Assembly (NCBI GenBank): GCA_023137005.1
Contig: JAGLQE010000170.1
Location: 1 to 13,027, forward strand
Direction of reading: 5' to 3'
Length of the DNA: 13,027 nucleotides
Source of the DNA: Thermoplasmata archaeon
GTDB lineage: Archaea; Thermoplasmatota; Thermoplasmata; SG8-5; JAGLSY01
Numbering within the stretch: the stretch's first letter is position 1; each line of letters opens with the position of its first letter. Below are positions 7,460 to 13,027 of the stretch, piece after piece. The notes under the pieces are model-generated. The model was not told the DNA's origin, did no database searches, and saw nothing but the letters and a program-made list of their open reading frames with translations. The translations under genes and the position numbers were made by a program.

Positions 7460-7582
7460 ATGATGAGGATAAAAGTGTCTGATACTATAGAATATCAGAT
7501 AGACAAACTTCAAGAGGGGATTGAGGGTTGCAGGGACATTCCAAGGTTCTTGATATATCATAATTTATTTGAGGACGACTAG
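7460..7582 (+). CDS. Possible 40-residue ORF
   Basis: ATG at 7460 (or the next codon, 7463) opens a frame to TAG at 7580-7582. The product begins MMRIKVSDTIEYQIDKLQEG and ends in an acidic FEDD. It has the balanced, partly helical composition of a protein, and a T-rich tract follows about 20 bases later. There is no Shine-Dalgarno site and no clear TATA box, and 40 codons can be open by chance. Unrecognised. Confidence 0.22.
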   Translation: MMRIKVSDTIEYQIDKLQEGIEGCRDIPRFLIYHNLFEDD

Positions 7583-7658
7583 CCTTAGGGCAAGGAAAGC
7601 AATTCTTTTTCCATTTTCAGCTCTCCTAGAGTACTCTATTTAAAAATCGTTAAGGCCT

Positions 7659-7670
7659 ATATTATAAATA
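7659..7670 (+). promoter_or_regulatory. TATA-like box for the MATE transporter gene
   Basis: ATATTATAAATA is centred about 25-28 bases before 7691-7693, so transcription would begin at or next to the GTG codon at 7693, giving a leaderless mRNA. Confidence 0.5.
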
Positions 7671-7692
7671 AAAGCCGAACTTACACCAGAAT

Positions 7693-9210
7693 GTGCCAGA
7701 TGATGAAAAAGAAATGATGGATAGCCCAATTGAGGAGGCAGATCGACCTCAAGCCGATAGGCCGACCTCCCACGCCCCCCCACCGGGAGCCGGGAGACAC
7801 ACAATGGGTGTCAAGACACTTCTGGGCGACCCGAAAAAAGCCATCATCAAGCTCGCGATCCCGATGATAATTGCCATGTCCATCCAGACCATTTACAATC
7901 TCGTGGACGCTCTCTGGGTATCCCTTCTTGGGCCAGAGGCATTATCCGCGGTCGGATTCTTCTTCCCATTCTTCTTCCTGCTCATAGCACTGGCCACTGG
8001 CCTGGGGGTTGGCGGAGGCGCGGCCGTATCCCGCAGAATAGGCGCGAATGATAAGGACGGGGCGGACAGTGTCGCGAGCCATACTATGGTGTTCATGGCA
8101 ATACTGGCCGTGCTGGTCACGATACCTTTCATGATCTCCATTCGGGCGATATACATCGGCATGGGGGCCGAGGGAATAGTCATTGACTGGGCTACGGATT
8201 ATTCACAGATCATCTTCGCCGGCGCCATTATCATCTTCTTTGCCAATGTTTCCAATGCCCTTCTGAGATCCGAGGGGGATGTGAAGAAGGCCATGCTGGC
8301 CATGGTATTGGGAGGTGTGCTGAATATCGTTCTCGACCCCATCTTCATATTCGGGCCAGGCACTCCCGGCATATTCGGGGAGTTCGGTTTCGGTCTGGGG
8401 GTCACGGGTGCCGCGTGGGCCACATTGATCTCAATGGCCTTGACATCGGCCATGCTGTTCTACTGGCTCTTCATAAAAAGGCAAACCTATCTGGATATTA
8501 GATTCAAGGGCTTCAAGTTCAATAAAGGCATCATCCGGGATATCTTCAAGGTCGGGCTCCCAGCCTCGGTCCAGCAACTTTCCATGTCCATAAATATGAT
8601 ATTCCTCAATGTGATAATCGTCATGGTGGCCGGGAATGATGGAGTGGCCATATTCACCACTGGCTGGAGGATAGCGATGCTTGGAATATTACCATTATTG
8701 GGGATCGCGACAGCGGTCATATCCGTATCCGGGGCCATGTACGGTAAAAAAGCCTACAGGAATATCAATATCGCACTGGACTACTCCATCAAGATCGGTT
8801 TCATCTTCGAATTCATCGTCATGCTCATCGTGATGATCTTCGCGGCCCAGATAGCCGGGATATTCACCACGGCCGATGCCTCGGCAAGACTGGCTCCCGG
8901 CCTGACCGTGTTCTTCCAGATATCCGCGCTCTTCTTCCCGGGTGTGGCATGGGGAATGCTGTCATCCTCCATGTTCCAGGGAGTGGGCGAAGGCTCCAAG
9001 GCTCTCACACTCACACTTCTCCGCACGGTGATACTCACACCACTGTTGGCAGTGCTATTTGTTTTCACGCTCGATATGGGGCTCGAAGGTGTTTGGTGGG
9101 GGCTGGTCGTGGCCAATGTCATAGGATCTATTGTGTCGTATGTATGGGCCAAAAGCTATCTGAAAAAACTGATGCGGAAGCGTAAAGCTAGCAAAACACC
9201 AACCCATTAA
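7693..9210 (+). CDS. MATE-family multidrug/cation antiporter
   Basis: An integral membrane transporter with about 12 helices that exports drugs or metabolites in exchange for H+ or Na+. The first helix is at about residues 51-77 (IIKLAIPMIIAMSIQTIYNL). GVGGGAAVSRRIGANDKDGA (105-124) is the conserved loop after helix 2 of MATE proteins, and the pseudo-repeat is seen in the second half (GLPASVQQLSMSINMIFLNV). Translation from GTG 7693 gives 505 residues with a hydrophilic, proline-rich tail of 37. From ATG 7804 (MGVKTLLGDPKKAII) it gives 468, the usual family length, and GGGAG lies shortly before it. The position of the TATA-like box favours the GTG; the conserved part begins near the ATG. The substrate is unknown. 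A hairpin follows the stop codon. Confidence 0.93.
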   Translation: MPDDEKEMMDSPIEEADRPQADRPTSHAPPPGAGRHTMGVKTLLGDPKKAIIKLAIPMIIAMSIQTIYNLVDALWVSLLGPEALSAVGFFFPFFFLLIALATGLGVGGGAAVSRRIGANDKDGADSVASHTMVFMAILAVLVTIPFMISIRAIYIGMGAEGIVIDWATDYSQIIFAGAIIIFFANVSNALLRSEGDVKKAMLAMVLGGVLNIVLDPIFIFGPGTPGIFGEFGFGLGVTGAAWATLISMALTSAMLFYWLFIKRQTYLDIRFKGFKFNKGIIRDIFKVGLPASVQQLSMSINMIFLNVIIVMVAGNDGVAIFTTGWRIAMLGILPLLGIATAVISVSGAMYGKKAYRNINIALDYSIKIGFIFEFIVMLIVMIFAAQIAGIFTTADASARLAPGLTVFFQISALFFPGVAWGMLSSSMFQGVGEGSKALTLTLLRTVILTPLLAVLFVFTLDMGLEGVWWGLVVANVIGSIVSYVWAKSYLKKLMRKRKASKTPTH

Positions 9211-9518
9211 ACATGCCCCGCCTGAAGAAAATTGTGGCCCCGGTTACCGGGTGGCCATATTTTCGAAGGTTGTGAGGGTAACTAGTGATGTTGGAACAGA
9301 CATTCACTCATTAGCTACATACGAGCAATCGCGAATAATGGAGAGGCGGGGTACTGGATTTGATGTATTAGCGAGTGACAATGCCAACTGGTATTCCGCG
9401 AACCTCGTCTAGAGGGCGAGGGGGTCTTCATCCTTTGAGACATTATTCCGACACACGCTGGTTGGGGAGATTCAATTCTTTTTCCCCCATAGATTGTAGC
9501 ATTTACTACATTCGGAAC
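9211..9518 (+). other. Non-coding stretch between MATE gene and AT-rich island
   Basis: No convincing ORF, tRNA or known RNA is seen. Besides the terminator candidate at 9233-9263 it has two further stems: CCTCG 9403-9407 with CGAGG 9417-9421, and GGGGAGA 9464-9470 with TTTCCCC 9481-9487 (one G-U pair). It also holds the first copy of an 11-base direct repeat, TGATGTATTAG (9361-9371), whose second copy (9532-9542) lies just after the island's TATA-like box. Composition is intermediate between the MATE gene and the island. Confidence 0.5.
9233..9263 (+). terminator. Hairpin and T-run after the MATE gene
   Basis: TGGCC-CCGG (9235-9243) pairs with CCGG-GGCCA (9247-9250 and 9253-9257) around a 3-base loop with a 2-base bulge. 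TATTTT (9258-9263) follows. It lies about 22 bases after the stop codon, as expected for a terminator. Confidence 0.6.
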
Positions 9519-9529
9519 ATTTAAATAAA
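9519..9529 (+). promoter_or_regulatory. TATA-like box of the AT-rich island operon
   Basis: ATTTAAATAAA is a good match to the archaeal TATA element. A start of transcription about 25 bases downstream would be near 9545-9550, giving a leader of about 200 bases before the first ORF at 9756. Confidence 0.5.
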
Positions 9530-9544
9530 CATGATGTATTAGGG

Positions 9545-9750
9545 GGTCAGTAAGAACGGACTGCTGCTATTATGGGATTGGTGGCTAAAGTTTTAACTTA
9601 CAAAAGCAACGCAGAGCAACGCAAAACAACTAACGTAAATGATAAGGGAGCCATACGTGTAGCACACGGGAAAAATGCTAAAAGCCCCCCAATAGGAGAT
9701 GAAAAAATCTACAACCTCTGGGGTTCGGGGGGCTACCCGGAAAGGAGGTG
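9545..9750 (+). ncRNA. Structured leader RNA candidate of the island operon
   Basis: This stretch has much potential structure. Bases 9683-9690 (AGCCCCCC) pair exactly with 9727-9734 (GGGGGGCT), enclosing AGG and AGAT (9694-9700) that can pair with ATCT and CCT (9707-9717). Upstream, CGTGT 9656-9660 pairs with ACACG 9664-9668, competing with TAGCA 9660-9664 with TGCTA 9676-9680. GGGAGCC 9646-9652 can pair with GGCTACCC 9731-9738 (one bulge), competing with the 8-bp stem. ACCTC (9713-9717) can pair with GAGGT of the Shine-Dalgarno site at 9745-9749. A tandem repeat AGCAACGCA occurs at 9605-9613 and 9615-9623. It could be a regulatory leader or a functional RNA; no known family is recognised. 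Confidence 0.45.
9741..9750 (+). promoter_or_regulatory. Perfect Shine-Dalgarno site of the 34-residue ORF
   Basis: AAAGGAGGTG ends 5 bases before the ATG at 9756. It is the strongest ribosome binding site in the window and the main reason for calling the very short ORF behind it. Confidence 0.8.
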
Positions 9751-9755
9751 TGTAG

Positions 9756-9860
9756 ATGAAGGAAGAAATAGTCGCGATAGCACTAAAAGTACTGATTGAA
9801 GAAATCGCAAAACGGGTCGCAAAAAAGGCCGGTCGTAAGGATAAAAAAGTGAAAAGATGA
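9756..9860 (+). CDS. Small basic protein, 34 residues, first ORF of the island operon
   Basis: The ATG at 9756 follows a perfect Shine-Dalgarno site. The product begins MKEEIVAIALKVLIEEIAKR, a likely amphipathic or hydrophobic helix over residues 2-22, and ends in a strongly basic tail (KKAGRKDKKVKR). The TGA overlaps the ATG of the winged-helix gene by ATGA. It could be a small nucleic-acid or membrane-binding peptide, a small antitoxin or toxin, or only a leader peptide that sets translation of the regulator by coupling. No family recognised. Confidence 0.65.
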   Translation: MKEEIVAIALKVLIEEIAKRVAKKAGRKDKKVKR

Positions 9861-10174
9861 CACTAAATGAAAAATGGTTGAAAAACCAAGTGTTGAAAGA
9901 CACTCTCAATTTATTTAAGGTTGGGTGTGACGATAAGAACTACAAAATATTACTGATGGTGCCAACTACTATTGAGGAGGTTCAAATTAACCTCAATTTG
10001 AGCACCGTTAAATCTGCATACACTAGAGTAAATGCCCTAGAAGATTCGGGTTTAGTAATTAGAGAAAGAGGGAACGGAATGGTAAAACCATCTCCAATGA
10101 CAGAGAGTTTTTTAGATATTATTGAACACATATCAACAGAAGTTATCAATGCCGTACCAAAATACATTGAGTAA
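9857..10174 (+). CDS. Winged helix-turn-helix transcriptional regulator
   Basis: A 105-residue DNA-binding protein. After a helix at 5-22, residues 28-36 (NYKILLMVP) match the first helix of ArsR/MarR-like winged domains. TTIEEVQINLNLSTVKSAYT (37-56) is the helix-turn-helix, with the recognition helix at about 49-62, and GLVIRERGNGMVKPSPM (65-81) is the wing with the usual final strand. A C-terminal helix (about 82-98) may dimerise. It overlaps the 34-residue ORF by 4 bases and has no Shine-Dalgarno site of its own, so it depends on coupling. As the regulator of a small operon it probably controls its own promoter at about 9519. Sampled GC is about 33%. Confidence 0.82.
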   Translation: MTLNEKWLKNQVLKDTLNLFKVGCDDKNYKILLMVPTTIEEVQINLNLSTVKSAYTRVNALEDSGLVIRERGNGMVKPSPMTESFLDIIEHISTEVINAVPKYIE

Positions 10175-10207
10175 TTAATTCCAAACACTCTTAGGTTAAT
10201 TTGGTGA

Positions 10208-10214
10208 GGAGGTG
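10208..10214 (+). promoter_or_regulatory. Shine-Dalgarno site that sets the start of the 329-residue ORF
   Basis: GGAGGTG lies 6 bases before GTG 10221. The frame also has a GTG at 10212, but that codon is part of this site, so 10221 is the better start. Confidence 0.7.
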
Positions 10215-10220
10215 GAAGAG

Positions 10221-11210
10221 GTGGAAATAAAAGATGAGTGGAAGATAGAGCTACCAAAGCCACCAGAAAATGAAAAATGGGTCTATTATCCCTGTATAAC
10301 AAATATTTCTGGTGATGAGATTATGACTTTCGATAACTTCAGAAATAGAATTCTAATTGATTTTTTACTATTTGACAAGATAGTAATCGATAATAAAATT
10401 ATGATGATAATGCGCTTACCAGATCAAGATAATACATTAGGCCATATAATAACCGATGAGAATGATCAATATTATGAAGCATATACTATGATTGAAAATG
10501 AAAAAAATAAACAAGATAGGCAATTTCAGACAGGCGGAATGGATGTAAGAGAATACTTAACTGGAGATCCCAAGAAATGGGCTCAACAAATATTTAATGA
10601 AGATGTCATTAAAAAAAGCAATGCATTCATATTTACTGATATCTGTAATAATGAAACAAGAAGAATTATCGGGAATAAAAGCGCGTATGCTAGCAGACCT
10701 CTAATTACAGGATGGCCTGACTTAGATGGTGAAATAGCAATGGGGGTGAATATTGCTAAACAAATATCAAATAGCATTGGTCATCCGACATCAATGAGCC
10801 AGCTTCATATGTTTTCTATGAATAAACCTGAGATATCACATAATAATTCTAAAATTGTGAATCTCCCCATTCAGAATTTACCCGTTAGCAATTTCTTTGA
10901 TGATCAAATAGCTGGAGATGATTTACTTTATCTACGCTCAGATCCTATTATAAATGATTTTAGAAATTGTGTATTTGATTTTGCAGATGAAAAGAAAAAT
11001 ATGTTATCATTAGAGGAGTATAATGAGAGCAATATCAAAGATTTAGATAATAAATTTATAATGGTAACAAATGAAATCATTCAGTCTATGAATAGACAAG
11101 TTACTAAAATAAAATTTAAGCTTGATTTTGCTATAAATGATGAACACGAATATGATAATTCCCCTACATATTCTTCTTGGATGGCAACTAGTAGTAAACA
11201 AATAAAATAA
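10221..11210 (+). CDS. Unrecognised 329-residue protein of the AT-rich island
   Basis: I do not recognise this protein. The start is GTG 10221 behind GGAGGTG (an in-frame GTG at 10212 would add three residues). It looks soluble: no signal peptide or membrane helix, rich in Asn, Asp, Ile and Lys. The N-terminal third has hydrophobic strand-like runs (WVYYPCITNI, NRILIDFLLFDKIVIDNKIM) suggesting an alpha/beta core. The middle has a D/N-rich segment, and the C-terminal part contains a probable helix (NKFIMVTNEIIQSMNRQVTK). No nucleotide-binding loop, protease or nuclease motif is evident. It follows the regulator by 46 bases and precedes the R-x4-H protein by 19, so it is probably in one operon with both. 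The very low GC suggests acquisition by transfer. Confidence 0.8.
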   Translation: MEIKDEWKIELPKPPENEKWVYYPCITNISGDEIMTFDNFRNRILIDFLLFDKIVIDNKIMMIMRLPDQDNTLGHIITDENDQYYEAYTMIENEKNKQDRQFQTGGMDVREYLTGDPKKWAQQIFNEDVIKKSNAFIFTDICNNETRRIIGNKSAYASRPLITGWPDLDGEIAMGVNIAKQISNSIGHPTSMSQLHMFSMNKPEISHNNSKIVNLPIQNLPVSNFFDDQIAGDDLLYLRSDPIINDFRNCVFDFADEKKNMLSLEEYNESNIKDLDNKFIMVTNEIIQSMNRQVTKIKFKLDFAINDEHEYDNSPTYSSWMATSSKQIK

Positions 11211-11229
11211 TAATGGAGATTATATAGCT

Positions 11230-11829
11230 ATGGTTCAAATGTGGATAACACCAAAAAGTAAGGCCAATGAATTTGATAATCCCCTTAATATCGAAGATAA
11301 AATTAGAATTTTTGAAGAGCAAGTTCTAGGGTGGCAAATTGAAATAGCAGAAAAATTAGCAACCGTACCAGATTCAGGATATGGGGTTTTAGCGATTATG
11401 TTCAGCTATTTTGAAATGATTGCAAAATTTTATGATGGCTATGGCGGCTATTCCAAAAGTGAAAAATATTTTAACAATGGCTTTTTGATGGTTTTTGTTG
11501 ATGTAAAAGAGATAGATAAAAAGGAAATAAAGTCTGCTTTAAAAATATTATATCAAAGCGGCAGATGTGGACAATATCATTCAGGATTAGCTGAGGGGAA
11601 GATATTTTTATCTGGTTCTATTCAACATGCCATTGAATTCAATCCTGAAATTGAAGGTATATTCATAAATCCAGAAAAATTAATAAGTGCTATTAAGCAG
11701 CACTTTTATGAATATGTAGCTAAATTAAAAAATACTAATAATGATGAACTAAGAGCTAACTTTGAAAGGCGATTTAATTTTATAAAAAAGTATAATGATG
11801 ATATCAAAACACCAGTTAGTTTTAAATAA
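11230..11829 (+). CDS. 199-residue protein with R-x4-H motif (possible HEPN-like)
   Basis: The ATG at 11230 is preceded by GGAGAT (11215-11220), 9 bases away. The protein is probably mostly helical: a hydrophobic helix at about 50-69 (GYGVLAIMFSYFEMIAKFYD), another at 99-110 (EIKSALKILYQS) leading into R112-CGQY-H117, and a long helix at about 149-170 after FINPEKL. R-x4-6-H after a helix is the catalytic signature of HEPN-domain ribonucleases of toxin-antitoxin, CRISPR and abortive-infection systems, and similar R-C-G-x-x-H segments occur in several uncharacterised families. The fold is not proven and the motif is short. It is the last gene of the operon; lpdA converges with 15 bases between the ends. 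Confidence 0.78.
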   Translation: MVQMWITPKSKANEFDNPLNIEDKIRIFEEQVLGWQIEIAEKLATVPDSGYGVLAIMFSYFEMIAKFYDGYGGYSKSEKYFNNGFLMVFVDVKEIDKKEIKSALKILYQSGRCGQYHSGLAEGKIFLSGSIQHAIEFNPEIEGIFINPEKLISAIKQHFYEYVAKLKNTNNDELRANFERRFNFIKKYNDDIKTPVSFK

Positions 11830-11844
11830 TTAACAGCTACCCCA
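11830..11844. other. 15-base gap between convergent island operon and lpdA
   Basis: The composition changes from AT-rich to GC-rich here, marking the right edge of the island. No terminator hairpin, tRNA or obvious direct repeat is seen. Confidence 0.5.
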
Positions 11845-13027
11845 TCACTCCACCAGCCCTCTCGCCCCTTCCCAAATCCCCTCAGCCAGCGTCGGATGCG
11901 GGTGGATGATCTTCGAAATATCTTTGGCAGTAAGTCCCTTCTCGATGGCCAGAGTGATCTCTGAAATAAGATTGGATGCTTCATGGCCAACGATCGTGCC
12001 CCCTATGATCTTTCCATCGGTATCTGTAAGAAGCTTGACAAAGCCCTCTTTCTCGTCCATGGCCAGTGCCTTGCCCAGGGCCGCGAAATAATAGCGCTTT
12101 GACAGGTATTCAATGCCCTTTTCCTTTGCCTCCCACTCGTGCAGGCCCGCACTTGCGAGCTCGGGTTCGGTGAACAGGACATAGGGGATGACGGGTTCTT
12201 TTGCATCTCCTTTTCCAAGGATGGTGCAGGCAACTCTGATGCCGTCCATCGATGCTTTGTGGGCGAGCATGGGGTTTCCTCTAATGTCCCCGATGGCGAA
12301 GATGCTGGCAATGCTGGTTCGCAATTCGGAATTCGTCTTGACGAATCCATCATCGTCCAGCAGAATTCTCACATCCTCCAATCCCAGTTCCTCCAGGTTA
12401 GGCCGGCTGCCGACCCCGATAAGTATCTTCTCGAATTCCACAGTATCGGTTCCCGATGGGCTGTGGATGTTCACGCTGACATTATTCTCGCTCATGCTGT
12501 TTAACTTCGCCTGGCTTCCCATGTGCAGGGTGATGCCCAGGTTCTTCAAGCCCTTCTTGATGGTCCGGGTGACATCATCATCAGAGAATGGCAATATGTC
12601 ATCCAATATCTCGATTATCGTGATATCACAGCCGAGCTTGGCCATGACGGTTGCCAGCTCAAGTCCTACAACACCACCGCCGACAACGCACATTGAGGAT
12701 GGGATATGATCCAGTTCCAGAAGTCCGGTGGAGCTCATGATGGTTTTTTCATCTATATCGAAACCAGGAACATCTCGCGGGCTTGAGCCCGTGGCCAGTA
12801 TGATGTTCTCGGCCATGATATCCTCATCCGGGTTTCCATCTGCAAAATGAATATTCACACTCTTTTCTGAAGTCAATTTAGCAGTTCCATGAAGTATATC
12901 CACGCCCGCCTTCTTGCACTGACTCTCGATGCCCTTCACCATCTTGTTGATAATGCCCTCTTTCCATTCCTGGATGCGGGTCATGTCAATGGCTAGCTCG
13001 CCCAGTTCAATGCCGATGCCGCTCGCC
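11845..13027 (-). CDS. lpdA: Dihydrolipoyl dehydrogenase (N-terminus beyond window)
   Basis: The visible 393 residues are the middle and C-terminal parts of a flavin disulfide reductase that reoxidises dihydrolipoamide of 2-oxoacid dehydrogenase or glycine cleavage complexes with NAD+. The reading frame is open to the right edge, so the ATG at 12984 is internal; the FAD-binding GxGxxG and the redox-active Cys pair must lie outside. Seen here: LATGSSPRDVPG, the NAD-binding VVGGGVVGLELATVMAKLG, the FAD-contacting SIFAIGDIRGNPMLAHKAS, the dimerisation domain beginning PYVLFTEPELASAG, and the catalytic HPHPTLAEG near the end, whose His-Glu pair is the mark of lipoamide dehydrogenase rather than mercuric reductase. 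No E1, E2 or glycine cleavage gene is in the window; a partner role with glyA in glycine metabolism is possible but not shown. Confidence 0.92.
   Translation of the reverse strand, partial: ASGIGIELGELAIDMTRIQEWKEGIINKMVKGIESQCKKAGVDILHGTAKLTSEKSVNIHFADGNPDEDIMAENIILATGSSPRDVPGFDIDEKTIMSSTGLLELDHIPSSMCVVGGGVVGLELATVMAKLGCDITIIEILDDILPFSDDDVTRTIKKGLKNLGITLHMGSQAKLNSMSENNVSVNIHSPSGTDTVEFEKILIGVGSRPNLEELGLEDVRILLDDDGFVKTNSELRTSIASIFAIGDIRGNPMLAHKASMDGIRVACTILGKGDAKEPVIPYVLFTEPELASAGLHEWEAKEKGIEYLSKRYYFAALGKALAMDEKEGFVKLLTDTDGKIIGGTIVGHEASNLISEITLAIEKGLTAKDISKIIHPHPTLAEGIWEGARGLVE

Larger units (their letters stand above)
7318..7692. other. Intergenic region between divergent METTL5-like and MATE genes
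   Basis: This gap of 375 bases holds the promoter of the methyltransferase gene at its left end and that of the MATE gene at its right end (TATA-like 7659-7670). In between is one doubtful 40-codon ORF (7460-7582), a 7-bp inverted repeat inside it (7478-7484 with 7493-7499), and a pyrimidine-rich tract (about 7602-7619) that could terminate a short transcript. I see no tRNA. Confidence 0.6.

Noticed and set aside
7460..7482. C/D-box sRNA: ATGATGA (7460-7466), then 12 bases, then CTGA (7479-7482)
   Set aside because: The first half fits the archaeal box C and D' spacing exactly, but no C' box, final CTGA or terminal stem follows.
9461..9490. tRNA T-arm (GATTCAATTC)
   Set aside because: The flanking bases do not form a 5-bp T stem and no anticodon or acceptor arm can be built around it.
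9721..9732. G-quadruplex from GGGG-TTC-GGGGGG
   Set aside because: Only two G-runs are close enough; the second pairs better with the C-run at 9685-9690.
9545..9755. CRISPR repeats or a retron-type RNA
   Set aside because: There are only two short tandem units with no spacers, and no cas gene or reverse transcriptase is in the window.
9572..9799. 75-codon ORF across the leader
   Set aside because: It has no Shine-Dalgarno site, covers the strong stems and the ribosome binding site, and its last third is the 34-residue ORF read in another frame.
9520..11829. TTTAAATAA at both 9520-9528 and 11821-11829 as attachment or target-site repeats
   Set aside because: A 9-base A/T-only match in AT-rich DNA is expected by chance, and one copy is the TATA-like box while the other ends a coding frame.
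12984..12986. ATG as the start of lpdA
   Set aside because: The frame continues upstream to the window edge with family-like residues, and the FAD and Cys-pair domain must lie there.

Overview
The window looks like a piece of an archaeal chromosome, most likely a euryarchaeote of the Thermoplasmatota type; the phylum is an inference from gene style, not a proven placement. The archaeal signs are an exosome Csl4 subunit, a METTL5-type methyltransferase overlapping it, an archaeal-style serine hydroxymethyltransferase, AT-rich TATA-like boxes about 25 bases upstream of several starts, apparently leaderless genes, and GGAGGTG Shine-Dalgarno sites in front of others.

Layout, left to right. 1-1021 (-) is the N-terminal part of a P2-type cation-pumping ATPase cut by the window edge. 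It is divergent from a stand-alone nucleotidyltransferase-domain gene (1185-1559, +), which converges with a metallophosphoesterase (1563-2417, -). Next on the minus strand come acetyl-CoA synthetase acs (2540-4474) with a clear hairpin/T-tract terminator, serine hydroxymethyltransferase glyA (4657-5868) coupled to a 58-residue coiled-coil ORF (5865-6041), and the overlapping pair csl4 / METTL5-like methyltransferase (6134-7317). A 375-base gap with a doubtful 40-codon ORF leads to a MATE-family efflux transporter (7693-9210, +). At the right edge is dihydrolipoyl dehydrogenase (11845-13027, -), missing its N-terminus.

The part that does not fit is 9520-11829 (+), between the MATE gene and lpdA. 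Its protein-coding part is very AT-rich (one sampled 60-base line inside is 27% GC, one in the MATE gene is 58%). It has its own TATA-like box, a structured leader of about 200 bases, a 34-residue basic ORF behind a perfect Shine-Dalgarno site, a winged-helix regulator overlapping that ORF by ATGA, an unrecognised 329-residue protein, and a 199-residue protein with an R-x4-H motif of the kind seen in HEPN ribonucleases. All four ORFs run the same way with short gaps or overlaps, so they read as one operon. I know of no described system with this layout; a toxin-antitoxin or defence role is a hypothesis only.

The other genes are core metabolism (acetate activation, one-carbon/serine-glycine exchange, lipoamide reoxidation), RNA processing and ion or drug transport. 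Points worth a second look outside the island are a perfect 15-bp inverted repeat spanning the glyA stop codon, a 20-bp dyad at the predicted acs transcription start, and the small coiled-coil ORF coupled to glyA.
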